Origin: Cherax quadricarinatus
Lineage: Eukaryota > Arthropoda > Malacostraca > Decapoda > Parastacidae
Reading direction: 5' to 3'
Length of the DNA stretch: 64,000 nucleotides
Assembly: GCF_038502225.1 (NCBI RefSeq)
Contig: NW_027196384.1
Location: 29,796 to 93,795 of the forward strand
Shown: positions 51,601-62,504 of the stretch, in pieces
Position numbering within the stretch: position 1 is the first letter of the stretch
How the letters are laid out: the number at the start of each line of letters is the position of its first letter
Notes under the pieces: model-generated
Told to the model about the DNA's origin: nothing
Database searches by the model: none
What the model saw: only the letters and a program-made list of their open reading frames with translations
Made by a program: the position numbers and the translations under genes

Positions 51601-51689
51601 TGATGGTAGTAAGTGATGGTGGTTGTGATGAAGGTAATGGTGGTAGTATTGGTGGTGGTTGTAGTGGTAGGTGTGGTTATAGTGGTTAA

Positions 51690-51865
51690 TTATTTTAATC
51701 ATGGGGAGCGCTAAACCCAATGGGATTATACACGCCTGTGGGGGGGGGGGTATGGAAGGTATTCAGGCTCAATTCAGACAACTGGAGCACAGATCCAATT
51801 CCCTAGATCAAGAGCCCCTCACCAGCGTCGAGGAACCTTCCTCGAGGGGTGGTCATAGTGGTAAG
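51690..51865. repeat. Dispersed repeat, best copy of the GGGAGCGCTAAACCC family
   Basis: AATCATGGGGAGCGCTAAAC-CCAATGGGATTATACACGCC, CTGGAGCACAGATCCAATTC, TCAAGAGCCCCTCACCAGCG and GAGGAACCTTCCTCGAGGGG. No ORF, no clear termini. Confidence 0.55.
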
Positions 51866-51869
51866 TAGT

Positions 51870-52321
51870 CGTAGTAGCGCTCGTGGTGATGGTGTCTGAA
51901 GCATGGTACTGCGTCCCACACGCACACCAGCCTTCATTAAGTGCTCTGGATCCCTTAGATGAAACCTTAATACCTCTCATCCCCCACCCCATTTTCTAAC
52001 AGCCTTATAAACCTGGAATATCTGAATTCAGAGCAAAATCAGGAGACTGACTTATATGATTGGCTTCAAACTTTTTCCGATGGTGAGCTCTGCTCAGAGA
52101 GATGCTGATTAACCACTATTGTACGTGTTTAGTGCTTTCCATTAAATACATTGATAACCCTCGATTGGAAAGGCAATATTAAGAGGAATGAGTACTATTA
52201 AGAAAATGCAGGAGTGCAAAACACTGAACATGTTTGTATTCCTCACTTTTATAACAAGGCTATAGAAGGAAAACAAAATGATGTAGTCAACGAGGGTTTT
52301 GTAAAAGCACTTGAGTAATGT
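51870..52321. other. No gene recognised; left flank of the L1/Tx1-like insertion
   Basis: AACGAGGGTTTTGTAAAAGC-ACTTGAG near 52290 may be a decayed LINE (G-F-V-K-A-L-E). The continuation across the insertion at 58690 reads TQDTILAPLLLPILI, like a diverged reverse transcriptase P-Q-G-x-V-L-x-P-L-L box, so an old LINE may be the target. Confidence 0.35.
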
Positions 52322-53668
52322 GACCTGGAGTATTATTATTATTATTAAAGATTAGCCGGTATTCTCCCGGCCCGGGCCTTTTCCAAGTGGTGGCCCGGCC
52401 TTGGCTCCCTCTTTTTTTTTATATTTTATTGAAAAACGCAATACATAGTTATACATGTAGACAATGTAATCAATGAAACGTATCCATTATATATAACAAA
52501 AGAAAACTCCACATTCCCTACCGTAGCACTAAACTTATACATAAGAACTAAACTAAAGACAGCCCACAGCTTCATATACAGGTGGGTTTATTACATCCAA
52601 AATTGCAGCCATAAACACAATATGCAATATAACCCAAAAAATGTCACAGGTATTGACATTTTACATAAAACTGTATGTACGAAGACATTCTCAATTATCC
52701 AAAAATTCTTTACACACTTATTATTGTTGTATATTAAACTTCATATCAAATACATAATACGTAACACCTCAATAATTACGAAACAAATAAAGGTTTGAAA
52801 ATAATCTCCACACCTCACCACAGAAAAACTAAACACAGTACAATATAACAAATGATTCATCCCACCTCACTTCCATACACTACATTCGTCCCACCTCACT
52901 ACCATACACTACATTCATCCCACCTCACTTCCATACACTACATTCATCACCACAAGCGAACTTACACAATCACGTATATTTAGTAATATTTTTCAAATAT
53001 AATTTCCAGTTTTAAGTAACAAACTTCTTCTACTATATAATGAAATATACATAGTCATTACTATTAAACATTAACTTAAACAAGACTATATTCTTATTCT
53101 ACAGACGGCAGCAGTTCTTGCCTCACCATCCTAACCCTACTTAACACATTGTACATCAACACATCCTTATATACCCATCACTCGTCAATAATATTCATTG
53201 AACTTCACCGAATACCAATATACAACCCATACTGAGTACATGAAATTCTCTTACATACTGCTATATACACTTGATGTATGATAAAAATCACACACATTAC
53301 ATTATCTCATTATTAGCAGTACATTTGGTACACAGACATATTTATCACGCCCTCATGTCCGTTGCTTAATACAACCACCAATCCTGATAATACATCACAA
53401 CATATGCCAAATTTAACTGATCCATAACATACATCAGTATACCATTCTGAGTATGACCGTATACTTTTCACATGCACACAAATATTGCTCATTTCCATAT
53501 CATAAAAATCTTAACTTTTCCCTTACAAACCACCACAAACTTACTTAAAACACACTCCACAACTACGCTGCCATTTCACACCATATCACGGAACTCTTCA
53601 TACATTCCCAAATTCTGAGACGAGCCCGATGCAACCCCTGAAAATCCAAACACATCCCCCCCCCGTTG

Positions 53669-53699
<31 letters not shown>

Positions 53700-53709
53700 T
53701 TTCTTTCCC

Positions 53710-56700
53710 TTACTCCGCCAACAAACCTCTGACATTCATACTTCGATATCCTTCAGGAAAAACCCTTTCCCATCTACTTCCATATATCCCCCTATTACGA
53801 CTAAGTGTTTTGTACATTGTTGCAGCCAATACCTTCTTTCGCACCATCCAATCCCCATTACCCCTCATGGCCCATGATACGAAAACAAAATCAGTTATGA
53901 TGTACACCAAAGCACGCTGCACAGACTCTTCCACACCTCCCACATCTAAACTCAATGCCCTTAATACCGATATCCCTCCCCCACCCACCCTCCTCAAAAT
54001 CCCACCCATCCACTCCCGTATACACTCCAAATTTTTACAAAAATATACTACATGAAAAGCTGTCTCCCTATCCCCACACACCCTACATACGTCCTCCACC
54101 ATCAACCCTCTCTCCCGAAGCACCACACCAGACGGCAATATTCCATGAAGGAAACGAAACATTACCTCTCTCACTCTTGGTCTTATGCGCACCAACCGCA
54201 ACCTTACCCAAATGTCTCCCCATGCATACATTGGGTATATGCCCTCAACATTTGCAATCACCCTCACCCCTACAGCACGCTCCAGAACACCTACCCGTAT
54301 CCTAGACGGATCTCTAACATACAATAAAGCTCGCAGCACATCCTCACACTCTCTCATCTCTGATCCTACCCACCACCTTCGTGCCTCCTCATATAATGCT
54401 TGCACACCCTTCCCCACACGACCGTCCACTCGGATAAACCCCCTCTTCAAATATATACACTTAACCCTTAATCTTATATCTATTAAACCCAATCCACCTT
54501 TGTCGACCGGTAGCATAACAACACTTCTACCCAACCAATCACACCCAGAACCCCATATATATCGAAAAACCTTTTTTAGCATTCTAGTTATGTCCGGTCC
54601 TGCCAACGGATATACTGCTGCCACATGCCAGACCATACTATATAACATCACATTCACCACTATTACACGTTGATGTATCGTCAAATGCAAGGGTCTCAAA
54701 ACATTTAACCTACCCACCAACCTATCCACTGCCCTCCCAGAATTAAGCATCCGTGCCTCCCCGGCATTCCCCATATAAATTATCCCACACACCTTTAGTC
54801 TATCCACCACACACCAACGCACAGCTCTTTCCCATCGCGCCCTCCCTACCCAATTCCCTAAGACCAATAATTTCGATTTCTCCACATTCACTTTTAAACC
54901 TGTAACACCTTCAAAACCACCAATTACATCCTCCACCTCATGTAAACTTTCCTCCCTGCTCATTAGAATTGTTGTATCATCCACATACCCTATTATTCCC
55001 ATCCCACCATTCTCCACACCACGTACCACCCCTAAACATCGCCCCACAGCCCTATAAAAAGGGTCCTGTATACAAGCAAACAACAGTTGAGACAGAGGAC
55101 AACCCTGCCTTATGCCTCTACCCATTGAAACCCACTCACCCAATTTCCCATTCACCTGCACACGTACACCTACCCTATTATACAAAGTCTCAATCCAACG
55201 TACCATCTCTTCCCCAAAACCCTGCCTCCGTAAGATATGCCACAGTGCCTTTCGTTCTACGCAATCATACGCAGCCTGCCAATCCAATGCTAAGACACCT
55301 CCCCCCCTTTCATTCTCCCCCTCCATACTTTCCACAAAATCTTTTATTATTCCATGTCCCTCATACATCGTCCTTCCAGGCACCCCATACTGACCTCTCG
55401 CAACAACTCTATCTATCACGCACTTCAGCCTGTTCCCCAAGATTTTTGCGAATATCTTATAATCAGCACATAACAACGACAACGCCCTGTAGTTCTGCAC
55501 TGTAGTAGGGCCTTCCCCTTTTGGAATCAATACTACTACTGCAGTACGCTGCAACTCGCCCATCCTCCCCTCACTTTTCATCACATTCATCAGGTTCACT
55601 AAAAAATCCTTCAACACACTCCAATTCTTCACATAGAATTCACAAGGTAACCCATCTATACCTGGCGCTTTACCTCTCGCCATATTCTCCAAAGCTCTCC
55701 ATACCTCCCCCTCTTCAATATCCCCACCCAATGCCATACGATCACTTCCACTCAGCACACAAGATACATTCTCTCCCAATCTCTCTAAATCCTCACCGTT
55801 CACTCCTACACTCCTCAAATATTTTCCAAACCAACTATCCATAAAACCACTCATACCCTCAGTAGTTCTCAACTCCTGACCCTTCGTATACCCACCTAAG
55901 TCCTCGTGTACTACCAGCTTATCAATTTCCATTGCCAACCTGCGTCTCCGTTGACCCCGTAACACACAGGCTGACGGCCTGTCACCCCAAATCGCCTCCT
56001 CTAACCCACCTTGCACCCTCGCCTCATCAAATCTCTCATTGTGCATATCCCTTATCTGCCACTTTAATGCTTCAATTTCCTCCATTGGATACACACCTGT
56101 CACAGCACCCCTCTGATAACAACCCTGCAACCGCCCCTCTAAATACTGTTGAAGCCCAAATGTCATCCATGCCTCATTCTTTCCCCTTCGCACATAGTAT
56201 TGCCTGATCCTCGTCTTTGCCACCCCATCCCACCACCCCAATAAATCGCTTGCACTCTTACCCCCACCCCATAAGTCCTCCCACAAACTTTCAAAATCCC
56301 CTCCCTCCACCCCCTCACCCAGTAGTCGTACATTCAGCTTCCAGTACCCCAAATATCTCTTAGGCAAACCGTCCCAATTTAAATCAGCATAAACCGCCCT
56401 ATGATCTGAATAAACGACATTCACCGTCTGCACCCGCGTCACCCTCACTCCCCTTGTCACATACAACCTATCTAATCGTGCAGCATATCCCTTTCTATGA
56501 AAAGTGTGCTCTATCTCGCAATCCCCTCCATCAACTATATCCCTCAATCCCACACCTCTCAATAGATCCCCTAAACCTGCCAAAAAACACCCTGCCCCTC
56601 TCGGTTCCACATCCTTCCTGCGCACCACACAGTTCCAGTCGCCACCAACTATTGTCACTGACGGTAATGACCGCAAATAATATACCAATACGTTATTCAC

Positions 56701-57042
56701 AAATTCATTCTTTACCCTTACATCATTCTCAGCCGGCACATACACACAAATGACTGCCATCCGCTCACCTCTCCACCACCCATCTATTCTTAACACACGA
56801 CCCCCCCCCCCTTCACTCCTAAGAACAACAAACGGGCTCGTCTCTCGAATCAGGATTCCCACCCCTCCCTTCATTCGCTCCGAATACATCACAAACACTC
56901 TGTACCCATCCACCTCCAATTCCTTTCCCAGCTTGAAATTATGTTCCTGCACAAAAACAATGTCTATAGCATAACGTCTTAAAAATCCCTTTACCCACAG
57001 ACGCTTCTCACTCGCACACAATCCATTAATATTCACTGTCAT
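53710..57042 (-). CDS. L1/Tx1-like ORF2: endonuclease and reverse transcriptase (1110 aa), intact
   Basis: The enzyme for target-primed reverse transcription. Order: AP endonuclease (NINGL near residue 4, VFVQEHN about 30, VGGDWNC about 135 and YSDHRAVYADL about 215), a linker, then reverse transcriptase with GKAPGIDGLPCEFY (about 475), ALDWQAAYDCVER (about 590), GIRQGCPLSQLLF and YVDDTTILM (catalytic YVDD, about 690), then GLKVNVEKSK, the thumb region, and the C-terminal Cys/His cluster CRVCGDRETAFHVVYFC (about 1010). The layout and the I-x-x-x-F-R-Y-I-W-G segment after the reverse transcriptase are typical of L1 and Tx1 clades. There is no RNase H. The start ATG is 11 bp after the ORF1 stop, which suggests reinitiation. 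Confidence 0.88.
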   Translation of the reverse strand: MTVNINGLCASEKRLWVKGFLRRYAIDIVFVQEHNFKLGKELEVDGYRVFVMYSERMKGGVGILIRETSPFVVLRSEGGGGRVLRIDGWWRGERMAVICVYVPAENDVRVKNEFVNNVLVYYLRSLPSVTIVGGDWNCVVRRKDVEPRGAGCFLAGLGDLLRGVGLRDIVDGGDCEIEHTFHRKGYAARLDRLYVTRGVRVTRVQTVNVVYSDHRAVYADLNWDGLPKRYLGYWKLNVRLLGEGVEGGDFESLWEDLWGGGKSASDLLGWWDGVAKTRIRQYYVRRGKNEAWMTFGLQQYLEGRLQGCYQRGAVTGVYPMEEIEALKWQIRDMHNERFDEARVQGGLEEAIWGDRPSACVLRGQRRRRLAMEIDKLVVHEDLGGYTKGQELRTTEGMSGFMDSWFGKYLRSVGVNGEDLERLGENVSCVLSGSDRMALGGDIEEGEVWRALENMARGKAPGIDGLPCEFYVKNWSVLKDFLVNLMNVMKSEGRMGELQRTAVVVLIPKGEGPTTVQNYRALSLLCADYKIFAKILGNRLKCVIDRVVARGQYGVPGRTMYEGHGIIKDFVESMEGENERGGGVLALDWQAAYDCVERKALWHILRRQGFGEEMVRWIETLYNRVGVRVQVNGKLGEWVSMGRGIRQGCPLSQLLFACIQDPFYRAVGRCLGVVRGVENGGMGIIGYVDDTTILMSREESLHEVEDVIGGFEGVTGLKVNVEKSKLLVLGNWVGRARWERAVRWCVVDRLKVCGIIYMGNAGEARMLNSGRAVDRLVGRLNVLRPLHLTIHQRVIVVNVMLYSMVWHVAAVYPLAGPDITRMLKKVFRYIWGSGCDWLGRSVVMLPVDKGGLGLIDIRLRVKCIYLKRGFIRVDGRVGKGVQALYEEARRWWVGSEMRECEDVLRALLYVRDPSRIRVGVLERAVGVRVIANVEGIYPMYAWGDIWVRLRLVRIRPRVREVMFRFLHGILPSGVVLRERGLMVEDVCRVCGDRETAFHVVYFCKNLECIREWMGGILRRVGGGGISVLRALSLDVGGVEESVQRALVYIITDFVFVSWAMRGNGDWMVRKKVLAATMYKTLSRNRGIYGSRWERVFPEGYRSMNVRGLLAE

Positions 57043-57053
57043 GCACCGGAAAC

Positions 57054-58550
57054 CTACTTATGTGATTTCACCCTCTGCCCCTTTTCACCTTTCACTGACA
57101 CGCTTTCAGTGTGTCTGCTTCGTCCACTTTTCTCTCCACTGCCCACTGGTGGCTTCCCCTTATCCAACACCTGACCAGGCGTACCTTTAGTGCTCTCACG
57201 CACCACATCAACCCATGGCTTTTTCCCCGGTCTCTGTGCCGGGGTCAAAACATCATCAGAGTCAGAATATGTCGCCGCCCTCTTACGGTTGACACACTCT
57301 GCATCCATTTCCAACTCACTGGATGCCTCCCTGTGAATCTCAGCAGTCACCTCAATCACTTCCACCACTCCTGGCGAGTCATCTGCCATGTTCGCCAATC
57401 TTCCAAGTTGCTCATCTTCAATCTGAACATTACTCCTCACCATACTCAAGTTATCCTCAGCAACCTGCTTCTCAAAGGATTTTTCCTGCACGTTCACCAG
57501 TAGGCCTTCCTCTACCCGCACGTCACCAATCTGCACAGTCTTCCCGTTCTCCATGGCAGATGCCTCACTTCCCACCAACTGTGACAGTGATGGGCTGGTA
57601 CCCACCAGTGGCAGCTCACGCTCCACTTCCTCACTCCAGGAAGTGCCACTTCTATGTACAGGTGCCTCATCAGCATGACCCACCTCTGGTTCTGGCTCTT
57701 TCACCATCTCACTACCTAGGTCCTTTCTCCGCTGCCATCTCCCACACTGGGCCGCCATATGGTCATATGCACCACATAACCTACACGTCTTCTGCTGCCC
57801 AGCGTAGTACACCATTACCTGTGTCCTAAATGCGTCCAGTATGACGTAAGACGGGATGGCATGCCTCAACTCCATCTTGATCGTGAACGTACCATCCGGC
57901 AAACCGGCATACGCCCCATCCGTCCATTTACCAGCCATAGCCAGGTGTACAGGTCCATACTGTTCAAATACATACCGCAGATCATTCTCGTCCGCCTCAA
58001 ATGGCACATTTCGGATTTTCACCCATGTGTAATGCTTAGACACGTCGATTAGGCGAACACGTATCGCTGAATTAACATCCACGCTCCTGTCCTGGTACTT
58101 GTCAACCAGCCGTTCATACACTCCAGCTGAACTCAGCTTGACGAAAATACGATAGGCACCATTTAGCGCCACACCATACAGTTCTTGATCCGCAACACCA
58201 TAGGTGTCACGGATAATTTGCGGTAAAAGCACTTGTGCAGACTGAGGCGTTATTGCACCACGCAATAATTCAATGCACACCGTGTGCAAACGCCTTCTCA
58301 CAGACTGCGCCATGTTGTGAAAATATGTCTCCTCCAATGGCCAGCAGAGGGCAGTAGTCACACGTCTGCACTCTGCGCAGGTCAAGCGGCGAATGTCAAA
58401 TTTAGTATGCTCCCTCTTTAGGGAATGTCTGAGACCTAAGTCTCCCATGGGAGGAGGCACAAGTACCTCCTCATCTTTGGGACCAACTGTCCCCAGGCCT
58501 AGCCACAAGCTAGGCCTCTCTGGTCTGCCATCCCCGCCCCATGGGGGCAA
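57054..58550 (-). CDS. L1/Tx1-like ORF1: RNA-binding Gag-like protein (498 aa)
   Basis: This protein would coat element RNA. The N-terminal region has a Cys pair (CAECRR). A central RRM-like domain (WVKIRNVPFEADENDLRYVF and VHLAMAG, about residues 175-245) is followed by one CCHC knuckle, CRLCGAYDHMAAQC (about 265), then an acidic, Ser- and Glu-rich tail and a basic end (RPGKKPW, SGRSRHTESV, KGQRVKSHK). An RRM plus CCHC is found in Tx1- and L1-type ORF1s. The Met at 58550 gives the longest frame. A Met at about 58448 (MGDLGLRHSLKREH) is an alternative. Confidence 0.82.
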   Translation of the reverse strand: MPPWGGDGRPERPSLWLGLGTVGPKDEEVLVPPPMGDLGLRHSLKREHTKFDIRRLTCAECRRVTTALCWPLEETYFHNMAQSVRRRLHTVCIELLRGAITPQSAQVLLPQIIRDTYGVADQELYGVALNGAYRIFVKLSSAGVYERLVDKYQDRSVDVNSAIRVRLIDVSKHYTWVKIRNVPFEADENDLRYVFEQYGPVHLAMAGKWTDGAYAGLPDGTFTIKMELRHAIPSYVILDAFRTQVMVYYAGQQKTCRLCGAYDHMAAQCGRWQRRKDLGSEMVKEPEPEVGHADEAPVHRSGTSWSEEVERELPLVGTSPSLSQLVGSEASAMENGKTVQIGDVRVEEGLLVNVQEKSFEKQVAEDNLSMVRSNVQIEDEQLGRLANMADDSPGVVEVIEVTAEIHREASSELEMDAECVNRKRAATYSDSDDVLTPAQRPGKKPWVDVVRESTKGTPGQVLDKGKPPVGSGEKSGRSRHTESVSVKGEKGQRVKSHK

Positions 58551-58689
58551 ATGGGAATGACAGTCTTATGAGCTAAAGGCTCGGGCTCAGGCACCTACCC
58601 TACCCTAGAAGGGTTAGGCATGGTATCGATCTTCGACCTGGAGTAATAGCGATAACATGAGATCGGTAAGTATAACAGGAAGAGTAGGG

Positions 58690-59095
58690 AAATGAATATT
58701 TGTAGTTGGGTTACAGCAGAGTTAACCCAAGACACGATCCTGGCGCCGTTACTGCTTCCCATTCTAATAACAGATAAACAAAAACACTACACACAGCCTC
58801 GTATTCTTTTTTTGATGACACGAAATAAATGTAAAAGTTATCTGAGTAAGACAAAAACTAGGCGTGTTTGGGTCACTGAAAGATCCCAGAAAAAATATCC
58901 CCGTGTCCCATAAGCTCAGCCCCCTCTACCTCGATGCACAAAAAAGTTATCTGAGTAAGACAGAAAAACTAGGCGTGTTTTGGTCACTGAAGCATCTAGG
59001 AAAAAGTATTCCCGTATCCCATAAGCTCAGCCCCTTCTACCTCGATGCACGTAAGAGGAAGAGTACAAAGTGTATCATAAGTTGCTATTTCAGTT
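58690..59095 (+). repeat. Old LINE-like relic with a 109-bp tandem duplication
   Basis: AAAGTTATCTGAGTAAGACA, CTAGGCGTGTTT, CACTGAAAGATCCCAG and CCCATAAGCTCAGCCCCCTC occur twice (about 58834-58938 and 58945-59049) with about 90% similarity. TQDTILAPLLL is upstream. Confidence 0.6.
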
Positions 59096-59099
59096 AAGT

Positions 59100-62000
59100 A
59101 TCAATGTTGAAGATTTAACGCACTGGCAACTGCAGTGGAGGGAGCAGTTAGGACTTTAAACTAGGAATAGTTAGTGGTATGGGTTTTGGCAGGAAAACAG
59201 TGAAGTCCCAGTGTAGTAATATTACGAGTTCTAGGGGAACTAGTAATAAGCAGAACGAGGTAGATATTGAAAAGCCAGGGACTTTGGGTGATAAGGACAG
59301 TAATAGGTTTAGTAGAAAAACAGAAATGAGCAGGAAGGGTAAAGAGAAAGGAGAGTCTTTCAATGTTTATTATGCTAATTGCCGTAGTGCTAGGAATAAG
59401 ATGGACGAGTTGAGATTAGTTGCTAGTGCAGGTAACATTGATGTATTTGCCTTAACTGAGACGTGGTTTAATTCAAAAAGTCGGGACATGCCTGCGGAAT
59501 GTCATATTCAGGGTTTTAAATTGTTCCAAGTAGATAGAAGTGTCGGGAAGGGGGGGTGGGGTGGCATTGTATGTCCGAGATCGCTTGAACTGTTGCATAA
59601 AAACGGGTATTAAGTCTGAAGTAACACATACAGAGTCTGTTTGGATAGAATTTTCAGAGGGGCATGAAAAACTGATTTTAGGAGTGATATACCGTCCCCC
59701 AAACTTAGATAGGGACCAAGGGAGACTACTGTGGGAGGAAATTGTTAAGGCCACAAGGCACAATAATGTAGTAATTCTAGGAGACTAACTTTAGTCATAT
59801 TGATTGGAATTTCTTGACTGGGAATTTAGAATCATACGACTTCTTAGTAGTAGTTCAGGATTGTTTTTTGAAGCAGTTTGTGACAGAACCTACAAGGGGA
59901 AATAACCTGCTTGACTTAGTTATGGCAAACAATGAATCCCTTGTTAATAATTTAGAAATTTCAGAGGAACTGGGTGCTAGCGACCACAAATCAATTACAT
60001 TTAGCATTGAATGGAAGTACGATAGTAGCGATAACTCAGTAACTGTCCCAGATTTTCGCTTAGCAGATTACGATGGGCTTAGAGAACACTTATCATCTGT
60101 TGACTGGAGTAACGAAGTGAGATATCAATATGACAGTTTTTTGAACACTATACATGCTGCTCAAAGAACGTTTATCCCATATAAAGAAATTAGATCAAAT
60201 AGAAATGACCCAAAATGGATGAATAATAGGCTCAAATATCTACTAGGGCATAAGAAAGGAATTTATAGGCGTATCAAAAGAGGTGAGGGTCATCTTATGA
60301 ATCAGTATATTGACATTAAGAGGGACATTATAAAGGGGATAAGTAAAGCTAAAAGGGACTATGAAATTAAAGTTGCTAGGGATTCTAAAACTAACCCAAA
60401 AAGTTTTTTTCCAGGTCTATAGAACAAAAGTTAGAGATAAGATAGGTCCCCTTAAAAATAACTATGGGCATCTTACTGACAAAGAGAATGAAATGTGCTC
60501 GATTTTTAATAATTATTTTCTCTCAGTTTTTACACAGGAAGACACTAACAATATTCCAGTAATTAATTTTTATAGTGGGCTAGAAGAAGATAAATTATGT
60601 AACATCACAGTCACTAGTGAAATGGTTGTGAAGCAGATAGACAGACTGAAGCAAAATAAGTCGCCGGGTCCTGATGAGGTTTTTTCAAGGGTTCTTAAGG
60701 AATGCAAAATGGAAGTCTGTGAACCATTAACTAATATTTTTAATTTATCTCTTCAAACAGGTGTAGTGTCTGATAAGTGGAAGATGGCTAATGTAATTCC
60801 TATTTTTAAAACAGGGGACAAGTCGTTACCGTCAAATTACCGCCCAATAAGCCTGACCTCAATTGTAGGCAAATTACTAGAGTCAATTATAGCTGAGATT
60901 ATAAGAAGCCATCTCGATAAGCATAGCTTGATTAATGATACTCAGCATGGATTCACAAGAGGCCGGTCTTGTCTAACTAATTTATTAACTTTCTTCAGTA
61001 AAGCTTTTGAGGCTGTTGACCACGATAAAGAATTTGATATTATTTACTTAGATTTTAGTAAGGCTTTTGATAGAGTTCCGCACCATAAACTGTTAAAGAA
61101 AGTGGCAGCTCATGGCATTTGGGGAAAAGTGCTCTCGTGGATCGAGTCATGGCTCACTGACAGGAAGCAGAGAGTGTCCATAAATGGGGTTAAATCCGAG
61201 TGGGGATCTGTAACAAGTGGTGTTCCACAGGGATCAGTCTTGGGCCCGTTGTTGTTTATAATATATATCAATGATCTTGATGAGGGAATTACTAGTGATA
61301 TGAGCAAATTCGCCGATGACACAAAGATAGGTAGGATAATTGATTCAAACGTAGATGTTATGGAACTTCAGGAGGATTTAAACAAACTCTATTCTTGGTC
61401 AGAAAAGTGGCAGATGCAGTTCAATGTAGATAAATGCAAGGTTCTGAAGCTTGGGAGTGCCCATAACCCTAGTACTTATAAGTTAAATGATGTAGAACTT
61501 AGCCATACAGATTGCGAAAAGGACTTGGGGGTTATGGTGAGCAGCAACCTTAAACCAAGACAGCAATGCCTAAGCGTACGTAATAAGGCAAATAGATTAC
61601 TGGGATTTATATCAAGAAGTGTAAGCAACAGAAGTCCAGAGGTCATACTGCAGCTTTATACATCATTAGTAAGGCCTCACCTAGATTATGCAGCTCAGTT
61701 CTGGTCTCCATATTACAGAATGGACATAAATTCGTTAGAAAACATTCAGCGTAGGATGACTAAATTAATACATAGCATTAGAAATCTTCCTTATGAAGAA
61801 AGATTGAAGACTCTTAAGTTACATTCACTTGTTAGACGAAGAATGACGGGAGACCTGATCGAAGTGTATAAGTGGAAGATAGGTATTAATAAAGGGGATA
61901 TTAATAAGGTCTTGAGGATGTCTCTCCAAGAGAGAACCCGCAGTAATGGATTTAAATTAGATAAGTTTAGATTTAGAAAGGACATAGGAAAGTATTGGTT

Positions 62001-62272
62001 TGGAAATAGGGTAGTTGATGAGTGGAACAGTCTACCTAGTTGGGTTATTGAGGCTGGGACTTTGCGTAGTTTCAAATTTAGGTTGGATAAGTACATGAGT
62101 GGGAGGGGTTGGATTTGAGTGGGACTTTCACATCAGAGCTTATTTCTTGGGTGGCATTGAAAATTGGGTTGGGCAAATCTTTTGTTAGTGGGATGAATTG
62201 TAAAGGACCTGCCTAGTATGGGCCAACAGGCCTCCTGCAGTGTTCCTCCTTTCTTATGTTATGTTCTTATTC
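59100..62272 (+). mobile_element. CR1/Jockey-type LINE, nearly full ORF2, recently broken
   Basis: The element spans endonuclease, reverse transcriptase and 3' UTR and ends in CCTTTCTTATGTTATGTTCT, the same 3' end as the inverted copy at 42.2 kb (TTCCTTCTTTCTTATGTTCT). No ORF1 is seen, and the 5' end is not clearly bounded. Confidence 0.82.
59179..62118 (+). pseudogene. CR1/Jockey-type ORF2 with three frame breaks
   Basis: Endonuclease: VYYANCRSARNKMDEL, FALTETWF, then a shift in the G-run at 59551-59556 to GGGVALYVRD and LILGVIYRPPN, VVILGD. A second shift follows, where GDFN should read, at about 59785 (GAGACTAACTTTAG), then DLVMANNESL and LGASDHKSITF. A third break lies in the T-run at about 60405-60411 before QVYRTKVRDKIGPL. 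Reverse transcriptase: KSPGPDEV, NYRPISLTSI, IIYLDFSKAFDRVPH, GVPQGSVLGPLLF, SKFADDTKIG, MQFNVDKCKVLKLG, then LVRPHLDYAAQFWSP and WFGNRVVDEWNSLPSW to a stop at 62116-62118. All catalytic residues of both enzymes are still present. Two of the three breaks are in homopolymers, so sequencing error is possible. Confidence 0.82.
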
Positions 62273-62274
62273 AT

Positions 62275-62475
62275 CAGCTGTCGTATGGAAACTAATTTCC
62301 CAATTTCCTTTCCTAGTTGACAGGCGCATGAGTACACCTGTCTCCTAATATCATTTTTATTTTTTCTCTATAATCTACTTTGTCCATAATTACCATCGCA
62401 TTTGCTTTATCTGCTTTCGTCAGGTGAAGTCCAGGATCTTTCCTTAATTCATGGTATAACTTAACAAATCTTTAG
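62275..62475 (-). pseudogene. Penelope-like ORF fragment, inverted
   Basis: Minus frame: ELRKDPGLHLTKADKANAMV, IMDKVDYREKI, LGDRCTHAPVN then stop. I recognise K-A-D-K-x-N-x-x-V-I-x-D-K-x-D-Y as the N-terminal reverse transcriptase region of Penelope-like proteins, a moderately confident call. Confidence 0.6.
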
Positions 62476-62504
62476 AGGAAAATTGTGTTGTAGAGATCTG
62501 AGCA

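Larger units (their letters stand above)
52333..58634 (-). mobile_element. Full-length L1/Tx1-like non-LTR retrotransposon with target duplication
   Basis: GACCTGGAGTA at 52322-52332 and 58635-58645 is an 11-bp target duplication bracketing a 6.3-kb element. Minus-strand order: short 5' UTR (58634-58551), ORF1 (498 codons), 11-bp gap, ORF2 (1110 codons), about 1.37-kb 3' UTR with an A-run at 53668-53698 (T on plus), ending in a TAA-type tail. Both ORFs are open with no visible break, rare for a LINE in a genome sequence, and suggest recent insertion. Its own promoter cannot be identified. Confidence 0.88.

Noticed and set aside
53955..57503. Several plus-strand ORFs of 90-180 codons
   Set aside because: They lie antisense to the LINE ORFs, are Pro/Ser/His-rich, and lack any motif.
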